64,000 bases of DNA. Source: Blattamonas nauphoetae. Lineage: Eukaryota; Preaxostyla; Oxymonadida. The notes under the pieces were generated by a model. The model saw only the letters and a program-made list of their open reading frames with translations, was not told where the DNA came from and did not search any database. The DNA lies in assembly GCA_033064195.1 (NCBI GenBank), contig JARBJD010000080.1, positions 186,001 to 250,000 of the forward strand. The letters are read 5' to 3'. Both the position numbers and the translations under genes were made by a program. Shown here in pieces: positions 41,610 through 53,585 of the stretch (position 1 is the stretch's first letter; each line of letters opens with the position of its first letter).

Positions 41610-44020
41610 TTGTGCAAGTTCAAAAGAGAAAACATTGGATGGCTCCTTCTTCATCCATCGATGACCGAGTAGTCCGTTTCTTCGATAGCAGATCCTCTGT
41701 CATCCTCACATTAAATACATCCGAATACCGCGTCTTTTGAGGCTTAATTGTCCTGATCACTCTCATTGTAGCTTTTCCGGCCAACGCTTCACCAACTTGT
41801 TCCAGACCTACCAATTGTGATAAAAACGAGAGGGCGCTCCTTGCTTCGCCCGTTGAGCCAGTAGACTGAGTCTTGGCCATCCATCTCGATACGAAGTTTG
41901 CCACCCGGAACTGGTTCAGATCAGTCCAGTCGCCGCCTTCAGAATCTGACTGTTCCATCCATCGTTGAATTGCCTTCGCGAATTGCCTCACTTTCGACTC
42001 GCTATAACCAGCTAGCATCCGTATCATTGTTCTTTGTTCGATTCCAAGTTCGTCCACAAGTCCTTCCCAAACTACTCCAGCAAGAATGCCTTCAGCAGAC
42101 CTGGAGGCCTGCGACTTCATGCTGGTTTCATCCCCGGGCCTTCTTCTGTCGCATCCACTGTCATTCCGAGAGTGAGCGACTGTGTCGCCCATTTGAGGAT
42201 ATCTTCCATCCCTACTAGTGTCGTCCAATCCGGAACAATGAGTATCGTTCGAGTTGGCTGTGATCTCAGTTTTTGATTGACCCTTGCGATCATTGGGATT
42301 GGAGGGAAGACATACACGCACTCCTCCTGTTTCCAATCCTGGTTTAGAGAGTTCGTTCCCACTGATTCCCGTTCGTAAATCAGACTCCAATACCATTCAA
42401 TTTTCCTGTTGGTCATCGTAGGGAATGCGTCGATTGCTTCAGACTGAAATCCGACGCATCCCTGATCCTTGATAATCTGTCCGCAATAAAGTTCAGCTCG
42501 CCTGGGATGTACTCCGCCCAGAGACGAATGGACATTGAGACCGCGATTTCGAACAAGGTTTTGAACAGATCCACCAGAGTCAGGGCAGAGGAGCGTCGGT
42601 TTATGTTTGCCACTGTTCCCTGGTTGTCTGAGTGGATCAGAACGTGATCTTGACCCTGGACGATCCCTCGGCTGATTCCTGCTTCGAAACCCAAAACCAC
42701 AGCAGCCACTTCCCTTCGGTTGCTGGACCAAGTTTCCTCTCCTTCTGGAAAATGATATTGCCAAGTCTCTGTTTCCTCCCCGCGTTGCCACACCATTCCA
42801 ACTCCCCATTCACTGGCGTCGGTAACCATCAATACTGTTGGATTGAATGGGTTGAGGGATCGTTCGATAGTAGTCGTTCGTCTCTCCATCCACCATTTTA
42901 GCTCCCCCACTGATTCGATGTCGAGCATTCCAACGCCAATCCATCCTGCAACCTTGACGACTTTCTCCTTCCACACCGTGAGATGACGGGTGTGGAAGAA
43001 GGCTAGTGGGTCCACAAAGGCGATTGCCTGGAGCCTGCCGATCAACGAGGCGACCGACCTCGCCTGACACGACCTTGTTCGGTCGATCTGCCGCAATCGT
43101 TCACGAACGTTCTCCTTCATTCCTAATCTCTTCTCGCGTCCCACCTCTACCACAAACTTGCATGAATCCCATTCGAACCCCAGAAATATCGCCTATTGTC
43201 TTTGAACAAGCTTTGATTTTTCTGAATTGATTGTGAAGCCCAACTTGACGAGCTGGCTCACCACAGACGAAGGGTTTGTCGAAGCTTCTTCTGCTGAGTG
43301 CCCAATTATCAAAAAGTCGTCTAGATAAACGACAAGAGGAAAAAATGGACGAAATTTTGCGATGACAGGTCTTAGTAGTTTCATGAATATACGAGGGGCT
43401 GACGTGAGGCCGAAACAGAGTGTTTGTTGGACGTACGCTTGACCGTCGACAACAAAACCGAAAAAAGGATGGTCCGCGACGTTAAGTGGAATGTGTGTGG
43501 AAGCATGTGTTAGGTCGATGCTTGTCATCCACGCATTCCTGACAATGAGGTTGGCGACGGTGGACACGTTGTCCATTTTGAAATGTGATTGTACGACATG
43601 TTGATTTACTGTTCGACAGTCCAATAGTCTTCTCCACGTTCCATCCTTCTTTTGATTCCTTCCCTCAACTCTTCCATGATCGTCTCCCTCAACCCCTCTT
43701 TCTCTGACAATCTCCGCCATTCCGAACTCTTCGCGAGCCCTCCAATTTCTACCAGTCTTTCCCCCAATTCCATTTCCCTTCTCGAGAATATAATTGGCGG
43801 CGATGGTTCTATCTTCCGCCCGTTCTTCCTGGTTCACCGTACGTACTGTGAGTGGCGATGAGTCCTTGATTCCTGTTGGTTTTGATATGTTTTGCGGTGA
43901 TCTCCACTTCTGGTTTGTTTGCGAGAATGGTCTCGGCCCCACAGTGTTGGGCATTTGCTATGACCTCATTTTCGCACTATATTCTGCCATTCTTTGAACC
44001 AACCTGCAAAAAGATGAGAG
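41610..44020 (-). mobile_element. Fossil DIRS-like (tyrosine-recombinase) retroelement
   Basis: On the minus strand, in order, are a reverse transcriptase part with the YLDDF active-site motif, an RNase H part with TDASEWG and HSDNQGT, and a part resembling the N-terminal region of a tyrosine recombinase. The order RT, RNase H, recombinase is that of DIRS/Ngaro elements, unlike LTR retrotransposons, which carry an integrase. The copy is broken, with roughly three or four interruptions, and no terminal repeats were recognised. It looks old but still easily identifiable. Boundaries are approximate. Confidence 0.65.
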
Positions 44021-44107
44021 TAGGACTCTGATTGAACTCTGACAGACTCTTGTCGAAAGTACAGATCGATTTGCAGTTCGGAGAAAGCAAGCATCCATAA
44101 CTACATC

Positions 44108-44481
44108 ATGGATCTTCCATCTTCTTCAACTTTTGGACAGATCACACTCAGAAGCGATACAGACGAGCGTGATGGGAATCTTCGCGAACATCAATCGCGG
44201 AAGATCAGAAGAATCATCTACAACAGTGTCCTCGTACATCGAACCGTTCTTAAATCATTCATCGGAGGAATACTTCAATAAAGGACTAGATTTGGTCAGT
44301 ACCTACTACAGAACAAAGAAACATGTGAATCCACTCACTCTCTCTGATGAAGCACTACTTTCCCTCTCAAGACACCTCAACCCAATGTTCCCCAACATCA
44401 ACCTCCTCCTCTCCGTTCTCTTTAATCACACAAGACACTCAGAAGCTGTACAGGAGTTCATTACAACTTTGAATGATGATA
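44108..44481 (+). pseudogene. Unknown helical host gene, 5' part, cut by a TA element
   Basis: The frame encodes GRSEESSTTVSSYIEPFLNH, then LSLSRHLNPMFPNINLLLS and EAVQEFITTLNDD, alpha-helical and Leu rich. Function is unknown. The first Met in this frame is internal, and an ATG at 44108 is in another frame, so the 5' end is unresolved. At 44480-44481 (TA) the frame is interrupted by an inverted-repeat element and resumes at 45218 as TIRVSCQGIYEAFSRF. Confidence 0.45.
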
Positions 44482-45217
44482 CAGTCGGAATAGTTCAACA
44501 TCGCAGGAAAATAATGCGACATCGAACAAAATAGTTCAACATCGAAGAAGAAAATTGAATGCCGATACACAGTAGTACTACACTTGTTCTGATATTTTTT
44601 CCCAAACTCGGTATTCAGACCTAAACGGTCCGTTTGACACTGATTTTCACCCCCTCTGTTTCCTAAAACATCATTCATCTCCATTCACTCGGTGTCCTGT
44701 CACCAATCTGTGCTTTTTTCAATAAATGTCAATGGGTCAAACTAAGAAAAAAATAAAAGTTTAAAAGTATCCTCCCACGCGATCCCGAGAAAACCTCAAA
44801 ATACTTTATACAGCAGGTTACCATACATTTTTAGCACTTTTTCATTTTTTTCTTTCATTTCTCCACAACCAGACGTCCGTTTCACACCGAAGAAAATGCA
44901 ATTTTTCACATCTTCCCTAATACCCAAGTTTTTTTTCTGATTTTTTTGTCAAAAAGAGGTTTTTTGAGGTTTTCTCGGGATCGCGTGGGAGGATAATTTT
45001 AAACATATATTTTTTTCTTAGTTTGAACTATAGTGATTTTTCAAGAAAAAAGCACCGATTGGTGACGCCACTATTTGACCCGATTTTGCTTCTGAACTCA
45101 AGAAATGGTCCAAATTGTCCCGGTTGATCGAGATTTTATATCTTCGATCGAATCCAGTTCGACTCTTGTGTCAGAACATATTCAATTCAGGCTTGCGATG
45201 TTGAACGATTCCGACTG
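44482..45217. mobile_element. TA-flanked 736-bp element with CAGTCGG ends
   Basis: Left end CAGTCGGAATAGTTCAACAT and right end, reverse complemented, CAGTCGGAATCGTTCAACAT are inverted copies, each flanked by TA (44480-44481, 45218-45219). This fits Tc1/mariner-type mobilisation. A second palindromic element (44692-45071) sits inside. Removing the whole insert with one TA leaves the surrounding gene frame open (TTLNDD joined to TIRVSC). It shares the CAGTCGG start with the larger palindrome at 52189. Confidence 0.7.
44692..45071. mobile_element. Palindromic element nested inside the CAGTCGG element
   Basis: The arms TGTCACCAATCTGTGCTTTT and its inverted copy continue through TCAAACTAAGAAAAAAATA and GATCCCGAGAAAACCTC in both directions. 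The right end reads GGTGACGCCAC then TA, matching the family at 45629; the left outer end is eroded. It is one of four family members in the window. Confidence 0.6.
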
Positions 45218-45452
45218 TACCATCCGAGTCTCTTGTCAAGGGATTTACGAAGCCTTCTCTCGCTTTTACATCAATCTGCGATTCGAGAATGGTATGATCG
45301 AGACATCCGCACCCAGCACACTTTTCCCTTGGAGGTACAATAGGAACGATCCTCTCGGCATTGCGCAAGACATTGAACGGACGGGGCTTCGGGATTTCAT
45401 CGAAGCTGAAAGGCAGCCTGCATATGACTTTGAAGAAAGAAGACTGATTTGA
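45218..45452 (+). pseudogene. Unknown helical host gene, middle part
   Basis: Continuing the frame cut at 44481, this encodes TIRVSCQGIYEAFSRFYINL, then FPWRYNRNDPLGIAQDIERT and a stop after FEERRLI at 45452. Whether that stop is genuine or lies beyond an unrecognised splice site is unclear, because possible further exons exist at 45601-45626 plus 46156-46236 and at 46319-46542. Confidence 0.4.
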
Positions 45453-45628
45453 CTGAGACTAGATTCACTACATGTGATGAACAATTTCCAGCGTCCCACT
45501 ATCTTTATCGATGAATTGAACGATGATTCATGACTTAATTTTTGGAACATTTCACGATTATTCATCAGGTGGTTCTGTAATGTTCCGGAACAGACCACAT
45601 GGAAGAGGTTGTGGAATTGTGGGTCATA

Positions 45629-46153
45629 GTGGTGTCACCAAACCGTCCATGTCACCAATCCGGCCTTTTTTCTGGAAAAATCAATATCGATCAAACTAAG
45701 AAAAATCTGAAATTTAAGAATGATACTCCCACGCAATCCCGAGAAAACCTCAAAATACCCCCTTTGCCCGATGAAAAAAATCGTTTTGGCAACATCTCGA
45801 CCATCAGCGAATCGATTTCGATGGAAATTTTCAGAGAAACGTTGTTTTGGTGAAACGAACACTTTGGCAAAAATTTGGAGAGAAAAGTCTGGGTATTTGG
45901 AAAGATCGGAAAAAACCCATATTGTTCTCGACACAATATTCTCAACAAAATAATCCTTTGATTTTTTGTTCATCTTTTGTCGAGATATACCCGACTATCA
46001 TGACTTTTATTTGTTTTGAAACGTATTTTGAGGTTTTCTCGGGATTGGGAGGGAGGAGAATTCTGAAATTTTATATTTTTCTTAGTTTGACCAAAATAGT
46101 CTCTCACAGAAAAAAGGCCGGATTGGTGACACCGGACGGTTTGGAGACACCAC
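45629..46153. mobile_element. 525-bp TA-flanked palindromic element
   Basis: Left end GTGGTGTCACCAAACCGTCC and right end, reverse complemented, GTGGTGTCTCCAAACCGTCC are inverted copies flanked by TA (45627-45628, 46154-46155). The inverted similarity continues with AATCCGGCCTTTTTTC, CAAACTAAGAAAAAT and CCCGAGAAAACCTCAAAATA. It carries no gene. This is the best-preserved member of the family, and excision would leave an open frame (MEEVVELWV joined to ISENVTII). Confidence 0.75.
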
Positions 46154-46318
46154 TATCAGAGAATGTCACGATCATTCGATCGTGTTTGATGAGGTCGATC
46201 GGCGAACTATATCACTTCATCTTTACGCTTTCTTGATTCATTTCAACTTTATGTCTCGTATTTTCTTACAATTTTTCAAAACATAGCGATTGATCATGAT
46301 GTATCGTGAAGTGACAAT

Positions 46319-46542
46319 CTACTGCAGTTCTCCCTTCAAGACACCAATTTTTGGGAAGTGAACGAGTGAAAGAGTTTGATGTAAATGATCTTGATCAACT
46401 TCGTGTTGAATCGACACAATCAGCTCGAACCACCATTGATTCAATGCTCCATTATCTGGGTAACGGTCAGGCCCATTACCATGCACCACAGGAACTTCCA
46501 GTTGAACAGATCGCAGCGCAGTTTGACTCATTACACATCTGA
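46319..46542 (+). CDS. Possible terminal exon of an unknown gene
   Basis: After a possible acceptor (CTACTGCAG at 46320-46328), the frame encodes PSRHQFLGSERVKEFDVNDL through HYHAPQELPVEQIAAQFDSL and stops at 46540-46542. The sequence is balanced and hydrophilic, as in real coding DNA. It may belong to the same gene as the pieces at 44108-45452, but joining exons is not certain. Confidence 0.35.
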
Positions 46543-47829
46543 ATCGTTCACTTTCTTTTCGTCTTTTCTCATCGAACTCTCATCTCTCTTTCTATCTTCC
46601 ATGAAAAACCAACTTTTTTACAAATCAATGGGTGAAACGGCAAAAAAATAACAAAAGTGGAGTTTCACAGGTTTATTTTGACATAAATACTTCGATGAAC
46701 CAAACTGAATAAGAAGTGAAACAATATCCATTCCTGATCAACAGTTCGGGATTGGAAAATCGGAAAACCAACACTCTCACAAAGGAAGTCAATAAACATT
46801 GAATTATTTCGAGATTCATACTGTTTCGAACGTCATTCGTGATCTGTGACATGAATTTCAGTCCTTCTAAAATGATTTCGATTTAAAAATGGCAAACAAT
46901 GTTGCGACTTTGTCGCTCAATAAAGGTGAGGACTAAGAGAGTGAAATCAAAGTATCATCCGACACCATTCAATTCTTTCTCGGCAATTGTTCTCATTGCT
47001 GAGCTCATTTGAAAGTATGTCATCGAAATAGCCCAGAAAAACCGATAAAGCAGATCCTCCAGATGTTGAATTAGGCGAAAAGTTACCATCACTCGTCACA
47101 CCGATGACTCCTTCACATCTCTCAAATATCAGTTCAATCCTACATTGTTTTGTGTGACACAGGCTGATTTTTCTCAGACCAATGAAGTTGTGGTTTTCAT
47201 CAAAAAAAATCAAAATCACTTCAGAAAGCATGAATGCATTGTTTTCAATCCCAAAAAACGTGTTCACCCCAAAAAGCACTTTGGTGCAAAATGGTGACCC
47301 GATCCCCAAACAATCGATCCCTCCAAATCCGGACTTTAACCTCTCTCCTTTTTGCTCTCTTCAGAACTTTTTTCTCATGTCAAAATGGTGTAGAAAGTCG
47401 AACAGAATATGCATGAAAAGGTAGGCTAAAGAACAGACAAGAAGAAATGACAAAATTTCTGTTTTCGTGAAAAACTGGGATTGGTGTACTTTTTGTTCTG
47501 CTTTTTCTCTCCATTTTCGCATTTTTTTGACTCGGTATTTTGTAAATCTGAAACAAACATAATAGAAACCTTCACGACTGAAACCATGATTGTTAGAATG
47601 TAACTGGGGAACGAATAGAGTTATCTTGATCGAGAGATCTGACCCTCTTACTGTCCAAACGAGAAGGGTGAAGGAATTATCGACGACTCAAGGTGAAGAG
47701 AACTTTGATGATGAGAAATGAGACTGAAAGAACTTTTCAATATTCTTTGATCCAAGTATATGAGGCATCACCAAATGGTTCCATTGGTTGACTTGGAGAA
47801 TCGCCACATCAGAGACAATCACACGATAT
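46543..47829. other. Intergenic, weak coding traces only
   Basis: The stretch is AT rich. A minus-strand frame at 46947-47309 encodes 120 residues with FMLSEVILIFFDENHNFIG and could be a decayed exon, but it lacks a domain. No repeat ends, RNA genes or promoters were recognised. Confidence 0.35.
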
Positions 47830-48320
47830 CTAGCTGAAAAGCCCACATTCCGCGTTTCTGCAGTTTCCCCTGCTTGCGGTGAGACTGCTCTGGTCGACTG
47901 TCTTTGTGCCATTCATAGTGTCCAACCCGTCCAGAATCTTTTTTTTCATCAAACAAAGTGCAAATGGTCTCGACTGTCTCCCCAAACTGTCGCGTTTCAT
48001 TCTCGAGCTGCGGGCAGATAGAGGGGGAGACAGGGAAGGACATGACGACGAGATCCTGAAGAGGTGAGAGTGACGATGAGGAGAGAGTGAAGTGAAGAAA
48101 GATATCAAAAGAGCAAGCGCGGAAACTTGGAGTGACTGTATTATCGTTTGTGATGTTTGTTGATCGCTTTTGGTTCGTTGCAGTCGCGTCTTGTTCATTT
48201 CCTCGCCTTTCTCCAGGGCTTCTGTGAACTCCCCCACCTTTCTCGTGATGCTCTCCGTGAAGAGCATCACATCCGATCCGAAGTCGTCTAAGGTGTGCGG
48301 TTGGTGCTACATGACACTGG
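47830..48320 (-). CDS. Coiled-coil gene fragment with a 71-nt intron
   Basis: The first exon encodes HTLDDFGSDVMLFTESITRK and a coiled coil (VGEFTEALEKGEEMNKTRLQ) ending QTIIQSLQ near 48135. A GT-AG intron of about 71 nt (GTTTCCGCGC to CACCTCTTCAG) leads to DLVVMSFPVSPSICPQLENE and FGETVETICTLFDEKKD. Heptad-like spacing continues across the junction, which supports the splice. Neither end is fixed; upstream coding sequence on the same strand is frame-broken. Confidence 0.4.
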
Positions 48321-50818
48321 CGGGCTGTCATTTTTCGATCGAGGCGAGTCCTTCGACAGAATTCGCTCCGGTTCAGCGTTTTGAGAGATTGGATCACACC
48401 CTTCCAACTTCTTCTGCCGGAAGTATTTCGAGCGGTCCTGTTGAGGTGTGAATCTGTCCGCTGTAATTGGGAGCTCGCCTCGCTCGATACGGAAGTGAGT
48501 GATTACTGTCTCGTCCAGACCAGCACGCCAGGCGGAGAACAAACTCAATGAAGATGAGCAAATGCTCACTCCATCATGTTTCTGTTGCACTTTTGCACAG
48601 ACGCCAGGAGTTTCATCGACGCCAATGTGATCACAGACGATGACGGCGAACTGTAGAGTTGAGTGAGGTGTTGGAGGGTTCGTTCTATCGTTCGAGAGAG
48701 GATGGAGGTCTGGGAGAGGGAGATATGCTGGACAGTACATGACGAGGAAGTGAAGACAGGGGACGATCGTCTTCTGCTCCAACACAGCCACGTACAGTTG
48801 AGACGACGACGAACTGAGTGGAGTGTCTGAGCTTTCGAGATCTCCACTGCTTCTGTCGGCTCTCTGCCTCGATTCGGACAAATGGAATGTTTCTGTGAAG
48901 AGCGATGTCAATGCAGACCTCCTGTGCAAGTGCCATCGAAAAGCTGAGTGGGAGCGCTCCCATTTTGGACGATGGATGGAAAATCAGTCTTCTCGTGTTT
49001 TTGGCTAAACGAGAAATGACAGCGAGGAGGAACAGACCCATCGCTCGCACGAAGACCTGAACAACTAGTCCCAGAACCATTTGTTTCTCCGAAACAGGCG
49101 ATTCTTTTGAGTCTATCCTCATCGTCTGCAATTGGTGGAGTGTGCTAAAATGAGAACGAGACAGCGCTGTTGTCACTTCTCCCGTCTTTTCTGTCCGTTC
49201 AATGTTCATCTCTTCGAATTGTGGAACGAAGGGACGAGATGGTTTCAACGACGGCTCGCCTGTACATTCGAATCTCTCGACATCCTTCCCGACTTTCAGC
49301 GCTGACTTCTGCTTCGACGAGATAAACATGAACGACAGCAAGAAGATAGAGAACGCTGACGACAGTCAGCTGGCAAGGGCTCCAGTGTGTTTCTGGTTGA
49401 AGGTCAGCTGGTCGCTGATTTCAGACTTGAGATGGCTGATATGCATTGCGATCTGAGGAAAGAGGATCACACTGACGACTCGATGCACAGCCAACACTCC
49501 ATCCCCAACCACGAAATCGTCGATGATGCTGGCGAGATCGAAAGCTGATGAAGACTCGGTGTATGTGCGTGGACAGGTGGAGAGACGGGCTAGCATGGGG
49601 ATGACAGTGGGCTTGACGAGGAGGGCGAGGGAGAGCATGTTGGCAATGTTGGTGAGGAGGGGCTGAAGAAGCTGCGGCATCTTTGCAGACGAGCGCAGCG
49701 TGAGGCGAGCTTCGAAGTGCACGAGACAGACATGCAGAACTTGGATGCAGAAGGGAATGGTGAAGAGAGCACAACATTGTGTGTCGAACGCGGCTGAGTG
49801 TGGGAGGGTGTGGTGGGAGATCAAAACAAGAGTCATTGCATTGAGAATACTGCAAGCGAGAGGTATTTTCGACGACGGCAGATTCTGGACAATCTGCTCG
49901 ACCATTGCGGGGAGTGTCACACTCAGCTTGATGAGATCGGTGTATTGGGCATCTCTTCAAAAGCACGTGACGTGAGCACGTGGACGATAGGGAATGCGGA
50001 GCTCTCCAGAAACAGGTAATTCAACAATTTGGTTGTTCACAGCAGAAATCAGGGATTGTTGGAAGAATAGAGTGGTTGGAATTGACACGGAGAGAATCGA
50101 GTCTTCCGTCAATGATTCGAACAGGCGAGCGGTGGGGGGAGTGAGAGATGTGTGGTTTGGCTGATGACAGCATCGGACGAGACGGAGGGAGTGGTGCTGA
50201 CATTGCGAAGAAGTGTCACAGATCAAAGAGTGTTTTTGGTCTCATCGGTTGGAACGGCACGAATGGATTTTAGGCGAACACTTCGTTGGACGATGGAGTG
50301 AGATGTGTGAGAGCACGTGACAGGAAGTCGGATGCAGCTCGGTCCCACGTTTGGACTTCTCTTTTGAACTTCTTCTCTCCTTCTGCGATCGAATCGTTGA
50401 ACATATTGACAAAAGCGAGAGTCGTTGAAGTATGCGAGAACGATGTGCTTGTGACGAGAGGTGATCCCGACGTGATTGTCGACGGATCAGTGAATGGAGA
50501 CCCATGATCAGTTGAATCAACCTCGACGCCGTATTGTGGTAGATTAAGAGCGAAGGGTGGTTCTTCTGATGTGTGGTTGGCTCTTTCGTCTGTCGTGGAT
50601 GCAGACGAAGACTTGGGTGGTGAGAGATGGAGGAAGGAGAGTGAATGGGAACGAGTCAATCGCCATCCCAGTTTGTCTTTTTTCCGATTTGAGCGTGTTT
50701 CAGAAGAGCGACGAGTGAGACAGTTTCGACTGTGAACGAGAACGACATCGCTTCGAGAACGGTCAATCGTTCGGACGAGAAGAATAGCAAGTTCTCTTCC
50801 TTCTCCGCCGCCGACCAC
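48288..50818 (-). pseudogene. Decayed helical-repeat gene remnants
   Basis: A series of overlapping minus-strand frames together look like one long helical protein whose frame changes repeatedly. Examples are TSFSHTSTTLAFVNMFNDS and REVQTWDRAASDFLSRALTH (50270-50818), SLISAVNNQIVELPVSGE (49957-50226), IPLACSILNAMTLVLISH and LLQPLLTNIANMLSLALLVK (49366-49920), and EVCIDIALHRNIPFV (48685-49341). The style matches ARM/HEAT-like proteins of this group. The breaks suggest decay, unannotated introns, or both. Family and extent are uncertain. Confidence 0.4.
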
Positions 50819-51792
50819 TTCGACTATGACGCGAGAATCACATCAGCCATCCCGTCAATCTCCTCCTCATCCTCGTTCTGTTCCGCCTCTTCAGGCTTCT
50901 CATCCTTCATCCGATCAGCTTCTGTCAGAAGGAACTGATCCCCTTTCGGGTTCGTGTGATCATGTTCCTCGCTCTTGTCTGGTTCGAGCAGAGTTTCTTT
51001 GGATGCTTCAAGGAAGACGGGAAGGACGTATTTCTCTTTCTAAGGCAGTTCTTCTTGTCTTTCGGTGACTGATTTGGATCGAGCATCTCTTTCCAACAGT
51101 TTTCTCTCTTCTTCCTGTTTCTTCTCCAACTATTGTGCTTTCACTACGAGAAGAAGGAGGAACTTCAAGAGAACGGCTGTGTCTGCAGTGGGACCTTCTT
51201 TCATCGACGTGAGGAGGATGAGAGGGAGATTAGACTCAACCACCATTTGGTGCTCGAGAGTGTTTGGAGTTGACGATATCGGAAAGTGGGATCGCTCCTT
51301 CCATCGGAGGAGGAGGCAATTGCGGGAGAGATTTGTCTTTGTTTAGAGTTATCGACTGCATCAGAGGCGATGTTTGGGCTTCAGAAAAGGAGATTCAAAT
51401 TATCAGGAAGATCCTGTGAAATGATCATCCAGAGAGAGACACTAATAAAAACGAGTGGAGTCATCAGGAATTGGCTTCGAAGCGTCTGCAGAGTTTCGAG
51501 GACGATTGCAAACGTGCGATCGATTCGGAAATATCATCTCATCAGTGCAATCGTCACAATCGAGCCATCCATCGATGCATTGCCTTTCATAAAGGAGAAG
51601 TGCGGGAGAGGCGGCAGATGAGAAGGAGAGTGTGGCGACCATCGAGGGAGAGTGGCAAGAGAGAATCCGAATCGTTCCGGCAGATGAAATCTTGAGATGA
51701 TGCCAGAGTCGACAAAGATCACACACAAACTGGGTGTGTTGTCCAAAACAAGTCAGAAACTGTTCGAAAGTGTCGTTGGTTCTTGTCGAATT
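50819..51792. other. Gene remnants and 3' flank of the ARM-like gene
   Basis: Short Ser/Arg-rich frames occur on both strands without a domain. From about 51530 to 51790 the sequence is the downstream flank of the ARM-like gene that ends at 51793. It is clearly similar to the flank at about 58560-58735 (both contain GGAGAGTGTGGCGACCATCG), indicating a duplicated block. Confidence 0.4.
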
Positions 51793-52186
51793 CTAAGCAA
51801 GCTGTGGAAGGTTCATTCCCAGCAGGTTGTTCCACAAAATCGATTGGACCACAATCCAGCTTCCATCGAATTTGCTTTGGTCGTTTCGGAGCTTTGCCTC
51901 AAGCACATCTTCGATGCCCTCCATTCTCAGCATTCGATGCATTGTCTGACACATCTGCTGTTCTATCCTCCTTTTTCTGTTCCATTCTCGCTGGATACTC
52001 ACCATATCATACAGAAAAAGCCAGACTGAGCTATCACGTTTGAAGAATGCGAGACAACTCGGTATTGTGAGGAAGACAGGAATATGAAGAACAAATTCCA
52101 TTGTTGGTTGATAAGAAGTAGATATTTGGAGGACTCGGGCAAGGAGAGTCAGAAAACGCCTGGATAGTTCATCATCGATGATCGAA
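51793..52186 (-). pseudogene. ARM-like family gene, C-terminal part
   Basis: The frame reads YSIIDDELSRRFLTLLARVL, then SYQPTMEFVLHIPVFLTIPS, QMCQTMHRMLRMEGIEDVLE and ends WNNLLGMNLPQLA. I recall this arrangement as the C-terminus of a large family of helical proteins in Blattamonas, of unknown function. The frame enters directly from the TA at 52187-52188, where a 1.4-kb palindromic element interrupts the gene. The same frame is found on the other side of that element. Confidence 0.65.
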
Positions 52187-52188
52187 TA

Positions 52189-53583
52189 CAGTCGGTCGGA
52201 CTGTTGAGTAATTTGTAACTCGTCACATCAAACGTGCCACTGTAGAATTCTTTGTTTTCACGAAAATGAAAAAAGTGTCAAACCTCCGTCTAAGTCGTGT
52301 GTCGGTATTCGATGTTCTTTCAAAAAGATCATTCAGAATTTCATAGAACATTTCATACATCGTTGTTTTGCTCATTCATCACCTGTCTTTGTCATCGTGC
52401 TCTGAGAGAATGAGGAGAGTACTCAATTGGAAAAAATGAGACAATATTGGACGATACCGTGTCAACGTATTGTTGACCTATTGTGCTGTGCGCATTCAAT
52501 GGTCTCATGCAATCAGCTTGCGAAAAACGACGAATCAGTCGAGGAGGAGAAAAATGGTCTACTTTCGTTGAATCTGAAACTGGAGTGCTAGACACGATAA
52601 AAGAGGACTAGATAAGAGATATATCCTGAAATCAAACCTAAATTGTTGATAGAGAGTCTACAATAGCACATCGTTTGACGATCCAATCAACACACTGATA
52701 TTCATTAGCAAGGTTGAAATCTCAAGGTATCCCTCTCTTTGTCAGCTTTCCTGTGTAACTTTCTCAACCTGAGGCCTATATATTGGTGTTATCCCATCCA
52801 TTAGTTAGAACGGGATTTGAATCGCAACTCTTTGTCAACTACTGTTTGACTACGAGGACGATGTCTTTTATCATCCAAATAACAGATTTAGTTTGAGACT
52901 TTAAACAATTTACTAATTCGACATACAATTTGAAAGTGTAGATTCCAAGATTGAGACAAGGAGTGAAATCAAAATTAGTGGATATTGGACAGATTCATCA
53001 CACTTTAACAAACAATCATTGAAGAACTCTCAATTCGGATGATCAGCATTGAATCGAGTCTCAGGAAATCAGATGATTGTGTTGATTGGATCGTCAAACG
53101 ATGTGCTATTGTAGACTCTCTATCAACAATTTAGGTTTGATTTCAGGATATATCTCTTATCTAGTCCTCTTTTATCGTGTCTAGCACTCCAGTTTCAGAT
53201 TCAACGAAAGTAGACCATTTTTCTCCTCCTCGACTGATTCGTCGTTTTTCGCAAGCTGATTGCATGAGACCATTGAATGCGCACAGCACAATAGGTCAAC
53301 AATACGTTGACACGGTATCGTCCAATATTGTCTCATTTTTTCCAATTGAGTACTCTCCTCATTCTCTCAGAGCACGATGACAAAGACAGGTGATGAATGA
53401 GCAAAACAACGATGTATGAAATGTTCTATGAAATTCTGAATGATCTTTTTGAAAGAACATCGAATACCGACACACGACTTAGACGGAGGTTTGACACTTT
53501 TTTCATTTTCGTGAAAACAAAGAATTCTACAGTGGCACGTTTGATGTGACGAGTTACAAATTACTCAACAGTCCGACCGACTG
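52189..53583. mobile_element. 1.4-kb TA-flanked giant palindrome
   Basis: Arms of 506 bp (52189-52694 and 53078-53583) are near-identical inverted copies starting CAGTCGGTCGGACTGTTGAG, with a 383-bp unique centre. TA flanks both ends (52187-52188, 53584-53585). This is the mark of Tc1/mariner-type insertion, but the arms are far longer than normal terminal repeats. A 67-residue frame occurs identically in both arms (52392-52595 minus, 53177-53380 plus) because the arms are identical; no transposase is visible. It cuts the ARM-like gene cleanly: CVNRY before and SIIDDEL after remain in frame. Confidence 0.8.
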
Positions 53584-53585
53584 TA

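Noticed and set aside
52790-52830. Possible tRNA B-box (GGATTTGAATC)
   Set aside because: No matching A-box, acceptor stem or anticodon arm could be drawn around it.
52392-53380. Identical 67-residue open frames on opposite strands
   Set aside because: Again a consequence of the inverted arms of the 1.4-kb palindrome; not supported as genes.
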